Of a stretch of DNA of 64,000 nucleotides, positions 55,387 to 64,000 are shown in pieces. How positions within the stretch are numbered: position 1 is the stretch's first letter; each line of letters starts with the position of its first letter. Made by a program: the position numbers and the translations under genes. Source of the stretch: Ryuthela nishihirai (Eukaryota; Arthropoda; Arachnida; Araneae; Heptathelidae); contig JAWZYU010000131.1 in the NCBI GenBank assembly GCA_038380435.1, positions 124,001 to 188,000 on the forward strand. The letters run 5' to 3'. The notes under the pieces are model-generated. The model had not been told where the DNA came from, ran no database searches, and saw nothing but the letters and a program-made list of their open reading frames with translations.

Positions 55387-55412
55387 CTCTGTGTTACTTA
55401 CGTGTTTTCTGT
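55387..55412. other. 26-nt filler at the A'-D join
   Basis: Exact reverse complement of the filler at 38,584-38,609, between the SINE head of block A' and the polymerase finger of block D. Confidence 0.75.
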
Positions 55413-55539
55413 TAAAGCTGGAATTGCAAAATTCCCATTTTTCAAATATGTGAGAAGTGCATGCAGTTTTCATATGATGATTAATATTGGACTTGCGAAT
55501 AGATATCCCACAGTTGGTACATTGAATAGTTGCGCTCAT
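55413..55539 (-). pseudogene. Polymerase B N-terminal finger fragment, third copy
   Basis: Like 38,457-38,583 it starts MSATIQCTNCGISI on its strand and ends at FCNSSF. The Gly after the second Cys is shared with the middle copy and not with the ancestral copy at 33,641. Confidence 0.75.
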
Positions 55540-55567
55540 CTTTGAGTTAGCAGTTATACCCTCTTTG

Positions 55568-55975
55568 TTATGTATAGCAGCTAAAAATCATGGTTCGATT
55601 ATGCAAAAAACGGGATTTTTTGCATAATCGGAAGTTGAAATAGACATGACTGTAGTGTGTGTCCAAGAGTAAATTTCTAAACAATACCGATGTTACTGAA
55701 CATAGCAAAATATACAAAATTTCAACAAATTCATTTACTACTTCTGTACTGGTATTTCCAATTCGTTTACTGGCAACCAAAATTGATAATTTTTCGCATA
55801 TGTCCTCAAAACTCTTGTATAGTCCAGAATCAAACTGTTGACTTTCTATTACTGTGAGCATCATTTTAATCGCCTTTAAATATTTTCTAAGTGCATCAAT
55901 GGGGTTATCGATAATTATAAGTCGGCAATTATATGATAACTTATAAGTGCCGTCGCAGACCAGAAAACTCATCAC
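55568..55975 (-). CDS. 135-codon ORF, third copy
   Basis: Same encoded protein as 33,670-34,077 and 38,021-38,428. The hairpin is at 55,596-55,630. The ORF is followed after 28 nt by the truncated polymerase start. With the gag relic intact behind it, the D-E' arrangement here is ancestral on that side. Function unknown; see the first copy for the protein's features. Confidence 0.45.
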   Translation of the reverse strand: MMSFLVCDGTYKLSYNCRLIIIDNPIDALRKYLKAIKMMLTVIESQQFDSGLYKSFEDICEKLSILVASKRIGNTSTEVVNEFVEILYILLCSVTSVLFRNLLLDTHYSHVYFNFRLCKKSRFLHNRTMIFSCYT

Positions 55976-56035
55976 TAAGAGGTTAATTTATGTTTCTTTA
56001 GGAAATCAAGTTGTCAGCCTGTCAACCTGTTGTCT

Positions 56036-56749
56036 CCGTCATGCAGTGCTGAAACGTGGGCGACTTCCCCTGGACCAACCAATCAACAGCCACTCTTGCC
56101 CCGCAAGACTGACTAATTTCTGTTTCCTTGATCCTGCTTGTCTAGTAGATGGACTTGGACTCCTCATTCTCTTCTTATTACAGTTGGCACGAATGTGTCC
56201 AGTCTTACCATCATTCCAACACTGAAGGTCTGTGGAAATCTTTTATCTCCTTCAAAACGGATAGTATGACTTTGGTTAGTTCTTGCATTTCACTATACAT
56301 TTTTACAGTTTCTTCTGCATTCACAAATCTCACTATCCGTTTTTTTTTTTGCTCGGGAAGAAAGCCTGGAGCACTTGTAGTTCATGGAATGTACCACAAC
56401 TGATTTCAAGGATTCTCCTTCCAACATCCTCAGGGATTGTTGAGTCTCAGGGTCAGCAATAGAATCAATAAATTGTAATAGAGCTAAGTTATCTTGAATA
56501 TCAGGTGGACAGTTAATATAAGCCAATCTAGCTAGACGCTCAACATCACTGGCCAATTTTTCAAAGTCTCAACACTCTTCTGTGTTTAAATTGAATCATA
56601 TAATATTGTTTTAAATAGCTATCACCAAATCTGAGTTCATGTCACCAAACTGAAAATCAAGTTGTTTTACTTCTGGAACAGAGTGTAAAACTTCCGCAGC
56701 AGAATTTCTTAATGAAGCTGCAAGAAAACTGGCCTTCTGAAATTCATTC
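56036..56749 (-). pseudogene. Ty3/gypsy gag relic, right copy
   Basis: Inverted partner of 37,247-37,960 with the same motifs (SFLAASLRNSAAEVLH, LASDVERLARLAY, degenerate CW..GKTGHIRANYNKK) and the same frameshift. The reading frame from 56,556 starts further upstream than in the left copy. It crosses the D-E' boundary at 56,196 without a break. No protease or pol sequence follows. Confidence 0.8.
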
Positions 56750-56756
56750 TACTCAA

Positions 56757-57410
56757 CAACGGTTCGTGGTCAATGTTTGGGCGGATAATGTTCATGGCAT
56801 TTTTACTGGGTCATATCTCCTGCCTCCCTGACTCAACATCCAGATATATCAGGTATTTCTTGAAGAAACATTGCCGGGAATGCTGGAAGATGCTCCTATG
56901 ACTATTCGCAGACCAATGTGGTTTCAACATGATGGGGTGCCAGCACACTTCAGCAATGATATGTGGGATTATCTGAATACTACTTTTGGGGGCCAGTGGA
57001 TAGGCTTCGGGTGGACCCGTCGCCTGGCCACCAAGATCTCCGATTTAACATGTATATATTTCTTCCTATGTGGGACTTCGATGAAAACCTTGTTGCAAGA
57101 ATTGCTGTCGCTGCTGCAACTGTTCACGAAATTCGGGGGAATGTTTCAACATGTACGGCAATCCATGCTTCGACGCTCTCATTGCATGCCAGTCGCAGCT
57201 TTCAGCACCTTCTTTAAATAACCATATTATTCACATCTGTTTTCATTCATTTAGGTACCAGCTCCACCGATATTTCTGTCAGCACTCTATAGCTCCGAAC
57301 GGTTACACCAGCAGACATACATTCATAGACGAAAAAGGTTTGTCTTGGTGTTCCTTATCTCCCATTGAAATTTCTCCAACGAGTTTTGAAACACCCTGTA
57401 TAGTTATATT
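56757..57410 (+). pseudogene. Mariner/Tc1-superfamily transposase relic, right copy
   Basis: Inverted partner of 36,594-37,245. It shows NVWADNVHGIFTGSYLLPP then a TGA, an open stretch from 56,871 with LEDAPMTIRRPMWFQHDGVPAHFS (here shown in part), and the shifted ENLVARIAVAAATVHE. The terminal repeat gttttgaaacaccctgta lies near 57,385-57,403. A few amino-acid differences (TRRL for TPRL, LCG for LYG) separate the copies. The N-terminal domain is missing. Confidence 0.8.
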
Positions 57411-57489
57411 CTGGTGTAGGAGTCCCTTATTGGAGACTAATTTCACCACAAATAACTTGAACTTGAATTTATACCATAAAAATTTTGAA

Positions 57490-57675
57490 AAGAAAACCTC
57501 TTCAAGCAGCTGTTTGCGATAGAGTTCTGACAAGAGCCTGTCGGTTTAATACCCTACAGAGATGATCTGTAAGGATGGCGAAAGCTCAGCAGAAAGTCAA
57601 CACCCAGTGCTCGCACCCTGGTCCCTTTGATCAGTAGCCCAGCACATTAACCACTCGGCCAAGGGACATCTTAGT
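57490..57675 (-). repeat. SINE family B, minus strand
   Basis: Inverted partner of 36,325-36,495, with tcttcaagcagctgtttgcg, tcggtttaataccctacaga and cactcggccaagggacatc. Confidence 0.8.
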
Positions 57676-57969
57676 TATTTCCATGTATATTACAATTCAT
57701 TGAGGTTCCATCAACGATATAGAATAGGACAGAGTGAGCACCGTTGTGTTAGAGAGCCTCCAGTCAGAAGCCAAAGGAAACTCGTTTTGTGCCCACCCTT
57801 TAGGTTCAAGGTGTTGTAAATATGGTGAAATTAGCCTCCAAATAAGGGGCTCCCTACACCAGTCAAAATGGAAGAGCGAGACAGCGGATGTAGAGGAAAC
57901 TGCCTTTCAGGTATCTCCCAAAGCAGACAAAAAGAATACTGATGAGAAAGAAAAATAGAGAACATTAGA

Positions 57970-60900
57970 CTTTTCAGAAGAGGCCAATGTTCTGAAAGAA
58001 ATCAGTGACCATACGGAAGCATGCTCGCTGGAGTTTCGCATTATGGTTGTTGCCAAGAAGGGAGGTAATGGAATAGTCGATGGTTCCGATAGCATGAAGC
58101 TCCCAGAACAAAGCTTCTCATTCGGCGTTGTAGCAGGAGCAGTTGAGCAGAACATGGGATACAGTCTCAGGTGTGCTGCAAGTGGCACAGTCTGGACTGT
58201 AAGCTCTGTCAAGAGTGAAACATAGAGTATCTGTAGATGACACCAACTCAGAGACGAAGAAGGAGCGCCTCCTCAAATCTGCAGAGTACCGAGGTTAGGA
58301 GCAATGAGAGAAGGTTCAACCAGGTACCTGAAAGAGGGACAGCTGCTCCCCTTCTGCCAATGAACAAGACGATACTGGCTCATAAGATGTGAGACAGTCG
58401 TTGAGAGAGAGAGGATAATTAGTTACACACCTCTGACTCTGAATGAGAAGGGATCCATTGGAAATGAACCGTGATTCCGGCAGAAGTGACCTTGGAGCAA
58501 GTCTCCATGATCTTCTGAATGAGGAAGGAGTTGCAGCTCTTGCTGTCTCGCTTCTGAAGAGCTTCCAAGGCTGACTTGCAGTCACAGAAGATGACAAAGT
58601 TGTCACTCTCGAGGCTGAGGATGAAAAGTGCAGCCTCAAGTACAGCATGAAGCTCTGCACAGTTGGAGGAGGTTAGATGCAGGTGACAAAAACCTCTGGC
58701 GATGCCAGTATCGGGGATGGCAAAGGCAGAGGCAGCACGTTGCCTCTCCCGATCCAAAGATCCATCAGTGTAGACCTCAGTACATCTCTCATATCGTTCA
58801 GTGACATAGGAGATGGAGAGAAGTCTGATGGTCAATGGATTAGAGTCGCTCTTCCGACCAAGAGAAGGGATAGTGACATTGATCAAAAGATCACTGTTCT
58901 TCCAGGGTAGAAGGTCGGGGAAGAGAGTATTGCCAGCATCCAGCATCTGTCCCTGCCAGTTAGAGCGTCTGGAACTGGCAAGAATGACTCGGTCATAGAA
59001 GTCCTTGGTGGACAGGACGATGGCAGTTAGAGTGAGGCCTGTCATGCAACTTCCTGAGAAGTTCATGGTTAGAGTGCAGGGAAAGCAGCCTCGAAAGATG
59101 ACACAGTATATCTCTCTTCCAACGCAGGTAGAAAGGCATGTCATCAGTCTCTGCAATGACAGATGCATTAGGTGTATTAGGGCATAGTCCAAGACAGAGG
59201 CGCAGAGACAGTGGCCAGCTTGCTGAGCATTGTAGCAGAGGCATTTCTCAGATAGTGATCACTGCAGTTGATGCGGAAGAGGATCAAGTGCTGGTACAAA
59301 ACCAGTATGGTTTTGCAGGAACTTCCCCAGTGGGTACCAGCAAGGAAAGGCAGTATATTTCTCTGCACAGCAGCAACTGTCTTATGATGGATGTGAAGCC
59401 CCCAGATCAGCCTGCTGTCCAGGACCATTCACGTGGTCCTGGACAGCAGGATGGACGATCTGATGGACGACCTTCATGTGGTCTGGCCCAAGCAAGAATC
59501 CAGGGAAGATGGGTGAAAGGTGTCTCCTCGTGAGAACCATGGCCACAATCTTATCAGTGGAAAGAGTGAAGCTTAGGTTGTCGAAGAACTTGACGACCGT
59601 GTCCACAGCTCATTTCATCACGAGCTGAGCATAGTAGTGGTCCTGGCTAGGGAACCAGATGCAGATATCGTCAGCGTAAATGGAAATACCCACTCTTTTC
59701 TCGAGTCGAGAGGATAGGCCTAACATCGGGCTAAATACACTCCTTGAGGTACTCCATGATTGATGGTGTGGGAGACGCTGAGCGTGTTGCCCAGCTTGAC
59801 GTAAACAGTCCTATTGGAGAGGTACACTGAAATCAACTGAATGATATTGCCTCTGAGGCAGAGATCGTCGAGCCTGCAGAGAATATCCGAGTGGGACAGG
59901 GAATCGAATGCCTTCTGAATGTCGCAGAAGACAGTCACAGCAGTCTCTTCCATGGACAGCGTCTGATCAGCAGCAAAGGTGAAGTCGATGAGATTGTCCG
60001 TCATGCATCTCCCTTTGCAGAAACCTGAGAGGGAGGAAATCAGTGGACTCTAGATACTACCAGAAATCTACCAAAGCTGCAGGTGTGCCTTTCGGGCTTG
60101 GCAGCGAATGGTGCAAAGCCGCTTGTAATAGATTGGGAAGATGCCCAGGTGTTAAGATTGTAACAGTGCAGGTATCAGAGGCAGCAGTGAGAGCCTCTGA
60201 CACTGCGCTGAGATCTGTAGCTTCGATGGCAGTGAGTCCTTCAGACGACATCTTCTGAAAGAGCTGCCAGTCGATAAGCTTCGACGTTCTTCTCAGAGCT
60301 GCACATCCCTTGGGAAGCAAGGAGATGTGCAGCGGGAAGTGGTCACTGTCCCTGGTGTCAGGGTCAACTGACCAGCTGAGGCTTTGACCAATGCTGGAAG
60401 AACAGAGGGTCAGATCAATGGGGCTACAGGTACTCGGAGGTCTGTAGAACGTGGGTGAGCCATTACTGGAAATAAAGAGATTGTGCTGCAAGTTGACATT
60501 CTCGATATCCTCCCATCACTGATATCTCTGCCCCAGGATGGGCTGTGGGCATTAAGGTCCCCACAGAGAATCCAGGGCTGAGGGCACTGCAATAGAATAT
60601 CCTGTAAAATGGATACAGGAAAGGCAGTGCAAGGCCAGATGTAACAGGATACCAAGGGGATATCATGGCTGTTCAGCCGGATGTAACAGGATACAAGGGT
60701 GATATCATGGCTGTTCAGCCGGATGCGGCATGCTGTGAAATCACTGTTCGCATCGCAGAAAGTGAGATCAATAGCATGATGCATGACATTCTTGTGCACA
60801 AGAATCACCACATTGAGGGAGAGCGGATGACTCTTGCTCGTGTGAACAATATAGGGATTGAAGACATAGTGATCAGAGGGTTGGTCTCACAGACAGCAAG

Positions 60901-61017
60901 GATGGGAATTGACATAATGTTGATGTAGTTCCTAACGTCAGCAGCCTTTCTCCTGAAGCCCCTGCAGTTCCACTGAAGGATGGACGGGACGTTAGTCACT
61001 CCGTTGGCCATGTTCAT
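57970..61017 (-). pseudogene. I-type LINE ORF2 (endonuclease, RT, RNase H), decayed
   Basis: The minus-strand ORF2 starts near 61,017 with the endonuclease signature LQWNCRGF. It shifts into LCGDLNAHSPSWG (about 60,545) and DSDHFPLHI (about 60,350), the terminal endonuclease motif. The N-terminal RT part is missing at about 60,040-60,057: GFCKGRCMTDNL follows directly. RT then shows CDIQKAFDSLSH (motif A), GVPQG (motif B region) and, after a shift, YADD near 59,670, followed by an in-frame TGA. RNase H has YTDGS (about 58,765), CAELHA, CDCKSALEAL and IPSHS, then a stop at 58,419. A C-terminal CATCS..H...C finger lies near 58,180. A 42-bp duplication (60,638-60,721) sits in the endonuclease. 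Several shifts and stops make it inactive, but it is the fullest LINE here. RNase H after RT points to the I group. Confidence 0.85.
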
Positions 61018-63110
61018 AGTTGGGTGGGAATAAGGAACCTTGGAGAAAAGCTAGCCAACACAGAGTGTCTAACAGTCGACAAAGTGCGATATGAGGGAGG
61101 CCAACTGGTTGAGGATCATCAAAGTTTGAGGTCAAGACTCCTCAGGAAGAGGAGAAGTTATGACCTCGATGACAGAGAGAGAATGGTGAGCAGGAGGACC
61201 GTGTCCCTGTGTTCCTTCCTGAAATCCTGATGCGTAAAGGAGGAGGAGGGCTTCTTCTGATTAGGCTGACGAGCAGTCCTGTTCTTCCTTGTCCTCTGTA
61301 CCCTCTTGACCACAACTGCTTGGCCTTATAATGGGACAGGAGTCTGCTTCAGAGGTTGCAGCAGAATCCTGCACCATGGAGGTGGCATGATTTTGCAGCA
61401 TGCCACAGGGGGCTTCAGGGACAGAGGGCATCACCACAGGAAGGTAACGACAGGGACCAGGGGAGCAGCATGAGCAGAATGTGCCTGTGCTTCAAGCAGA
61501 GGTATCTCTGTTGACGCTACCTCCATGGCAGCAGCAGGGGTCCCTTGTGGCAGTGACAAAGCTGACCGAAGGGGTCAAAGAGACACATGCTGCACGTGGA
61601 CTTCTTCGATGGTGGGGGTAGCACGGATGTCACCACGGAGCTTGGAAGAGGGACCTTCCTGACCTTGGTGCTGTGCAAAGAGTGCACAGGACGAAGGGCT
61701 TCCCTCTTCTTCTCACAGGCAAGCTTTTGACGTGGCACTCAGAGAAGGTGGCGGCATGAGGTCCACCACAGTTAGCACAGATAGGGGCCAGGTGTACTTG
61801 CACTGCTTGTGGGAGTGAGGCCCACTGCAGCGCTTACACCGCGTCGCACCTCTGCAATCCTTTGCAAAGTGCCTGAAGCGTTGGTACTTCAGACATTGAG
61901 GAGGGGCCTTGGTGCGAGGCTTCACTGGGATCCAGAAGAAGCTCAGGATAACATTACCAGGTAAGGGGAATTCATTGAAGATAAGAACTACCTTCCTAAG
62001 GGGAATCTTGTTGACACAGAATCCGAGGGAAGATGTCCGAGGGAAGCGACACATATGACGGACCACTGTCATATGTGAGATGCCATCCGAGAGGGCATCA
62101 AGGATTGCCTCATCAGAAAGAGAGGTGTCAGTACCTTCTATGAGGCCCTGTGGCAGGCAGTAAGACACTGGGTAATCCACAGTAACGGGGATACCCAGAA
62201 TAGAGGTGGTGCACAGGAGCTTTTCAGCAATGGCGGGAGAGCTGACCTTGACAAGAAGGCTCCCCGTCTCCAAGTAATAAGCCGTTCCCCAAGAATCTTT
62301 ACAATCTCTGTGGAGATGGGGTTCGGGTTATAGGAGCTCATGAGATGAGTGGAGGCCGAGGTCACAATAAGAGGAATAGGCTTGTCACTCTTCTTCTTAC
62401 AGTTGACAAAGACGAAGCCGTCATCAGCTTCTGATCAACGTCCATCATATTGGAGAAGTCGATGAGATCTAAAACACTGTCAGACACAGTTGACAGTGCA
62501 ATAGCAGCACCAGCCGCAGGGGCCCCATTAGGCAAAACTGAGACAGTGGACATCGTGGTGATGGGAGAAGAAGTAGCCTGGGAACGGCTGGTGGAAGAAG
62601 AGGTCTCACCACTCATAGAAGAAGGAGAGGCCCAGCTCTTGAGAAGAAATGCCTGAGGGGCCAGCAGCAAGAGCACAGTCTCACCCCTGGCACTCAGAGA
62701 GAGTGCGTGGGGCAAGATATCTTGTCAGGAGAAGTAGTGGAGGTTCTCCTCTCCCTGGTGGAAGTCCGCACTGTCCTCTGAGGCAAAGTGCAAGAAGTCT
62801 TTGTCGCAGTGGACCGCGACACTCTAGGGACAGACCGCTTAGCGGGAGGGTCTGAGGCACCGAATCAGGAGAGCTCACAGACCCTCGTTTCTTTTGCTTG
62901 AATCCCGGGGGTAAATAAAAAATAACTAGAGTAGTAATGGGGAAAACACTTACCAACAGTAGCTGAGGAAACCCTTGAACAGCAACAGAAAGGAGAAGAC
63001 TCAACCAAAGAGTCAGCGAAAAAAGTATTCTGAGGCAAAGTCGGGAGCTCGAAAACGCACGTTTGTAGTTCGCAGTGGTCACAGAAGAAAGACTCCACCC
63101 TTTACACGGC
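61018..63110 (-). pseudogene. I-type LINE ORF1 (gag-like RNA-binding protein) and 5' region
   Basis: The longest open part, 61,713-62,273, encodes an RNA-binding-type domain followed by two zinc knuckles: CLKYQRFRHFAKDC, where Tyr replaces the second Cys, and CKRCSGPHSHKQC, complete. Upstream frames (62,362-62,715: Ser/Thr-rich N-terminal part; 62,138-62,365) and a downstream one (61,517-61,738) belong to the same protein but are separated by frameshifts. ORF1 proteins of I-group LINEs coat the RNA and escort it to DNA. The 5' end is probably near 63,110, where a GC-rich stretch (cacggccgttcgcaacaagc) gives way to AT-rich DNA. Antisense frames at 62,450-62,656 and 62,649-62,855 are shadows. 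Confidence 0.75.
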
Positions 63111-64000
63111 CGTTCGCAACAAGCACCATCTGGTGGAAGCCAAAGGAAACAATTTTGATCCAGAGTTTAAGTGTTCACTTTCCTTTCATCAATAAATATA
63201 ATTTATAATGTAGAATACATTAAAATTATTACCAACTTTATTTGATTTTTATAAAGCAACAGCATTATATGTATTTTAGAAATAAATTTCATTGCATTTC
63301 TTGAGGAAATGCTTTTGTAATTTTTTTCGAAACTGGTGTTTGGTGTATATTGAAAAAAATATTTGAACAGATTACTATTATTGAAAAAATATTCATAACT
63401 TGCAGATGCCAATGTGATGCAGTGCTTTTAACTCTTTGCCTGTCACGCTCTGTTCTAACTTTAAACACTTGTATATCGTTTTTTATTTTATGAAGCTTTT
63501 TACTAATTTTAAACATATGCTTATCCATTCTAAGAACTATTTTAAGCCATAAATAATAATCATTTATCTTTCAATAACCAATATTTCACAGTTTTATACA
63601 TCTGAACAGGTCCAGATCTGAAAAAAACATTTGGGGGGGGAGGGGGCAAGAGACAGGATTTTCGATGGAATTTTCAATTTTTTTGAAAATTCTATGCAAT
63701 GGAAACATTTTTAAGGCACAGAATATCATCTTATATTACTCCTTGATGGAAATAAAGCATAAGATTGTCACTTAGACTGTAAATTGAAAAGTTGTTTGCA
63801 CCGGAATATCTTTTAGCTCTGTTTTAGGCAATTAAAACAGCTTCGAAACTGATATTTTGGGGAATAATTCGATGTTTTCGAAAATCTTTGCATCGAAAAT
63901 ATGCTTTAGCCATAGAATCTCATTATATAATACGAGTTGATCAATATAAAGCATTAGGTTGTGAATCTGACTGTAAATTAAAAAGTCACTACACACCACA
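63111..64000. other. AT-rich right flank
   Basis: No gene recognised; minus-strand frames at 63,203-63,528 are low-complexity. Near 63,605 one copy of the dispersed motif is present: caggtccagatctgaaaa, then gggggggagggggcaagaga. Two similar phrases near 63,745 and 63,945 (taaagcat.ag.ttgt..ct..gactgtaaatt) suggest a degenerate ~200-bp tandem repeat. Confidence 0.45.

Larger units (their letters stand above)
52908..59662 (-). repeat. Right arm (A'-D-E') of the second inverted duplication
   Basis: Reverse complement of 34,317-41,088. At its outer end the LINE continues without a break into block F, so E' here is the source copy. Confidence 0.9.

Noticed and set aside
54475..55545. 356-codon plus-strand frame (and 20,307-21,071, 38,451-39,236)
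   Set aside because: Translates the antisense of SINE family A and its flanks; no domain, and its ends differ between copies.
20159..59662. Whole mosaic as an assembly artefact from palindromic reads
   Set aside because: Arm-specific indels, substitutions and fillers argue against it, though without reads it cannot be excluded.

Overview
The window is a repeat-rich animal (metazoan) nuclear locus with no intact cellular multi-exon gene that I can recognise. Evidence: tRNA-headed SINEs, I-type and RTE-like LINE relics, a Ty3/gypsy-type LTR element, a mariner-type transposase relic, a Helitron-like terminus and a Polinton/Maverick-type DNA polymerase relic. The mix suits an arthropod or other invertebrate; a chelicerate is a guess. 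Nothing prokaryotic is seen.

Region 1 (1-8,600): SINE copies, a fold-back element (1,190-1,425), diffuse degenerate repeats, a frameshifted protein-kinase gene on the minus strand (5,642-6,894) followed by a histone-type 3' stem-loop (5,512-5,527), and a perfect 26-bp hairpin (7,435-7,490).

Region 2 (8,700-18,730): an array of 169-bp units ending in a Helitron-like 3' terminus. Inside it sit three 951-bp LTRs: one solo (9,658-10,608) and two bounding a minus-strand LTR retrotransposon (11,120-18,454). That element has a primer-binding site, polypurine tract, 4-bp target duplication, a gag-like ORF and the C-terminus of integrase; protease, RT, RNase H and most of integrase are missing. The layout fits unequal exchange in the array followed by LTR-LTR recombination in one copy.

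Region 3 (20,159-59,662): a mosaic of inverted and direct copies. Letters name blocks and a prime means reverse complement. The order is A (20,159-22,623), B (to 32,773), C (to 33,517), D (33,518-34,298), E (34,317-37,799), D' (37,800-38,583), A (38,610-41,088), then B'A' (41,102-55,386), D (55,413-56,196), E' (56,197-59,662) and F (onward). Genes that run unbroken across joins (polymerase across B-C-D, gag across D-E', LINE across E'-F) show that the ancestral order was A B C D E' F. About 21.9 kb (34,299-56,196) was therefore inserted, built entirely of copies of its neighbours.

Block contents: A and B carry SINEs, RTE-like RT relics, a 118-codon acidic ORF with a histone-type 3' stem-loop, and a 30-bp minisatellite. 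B, C and D carry a Polinton-type polymerase relic and a 135-codon ORF. E carries a gypsy gag relic, a mariner-type relic and the 3' half of an I-type LINE. F holds the rest of that LINE. The last 900 bases are AT-rich with nothing recognised.
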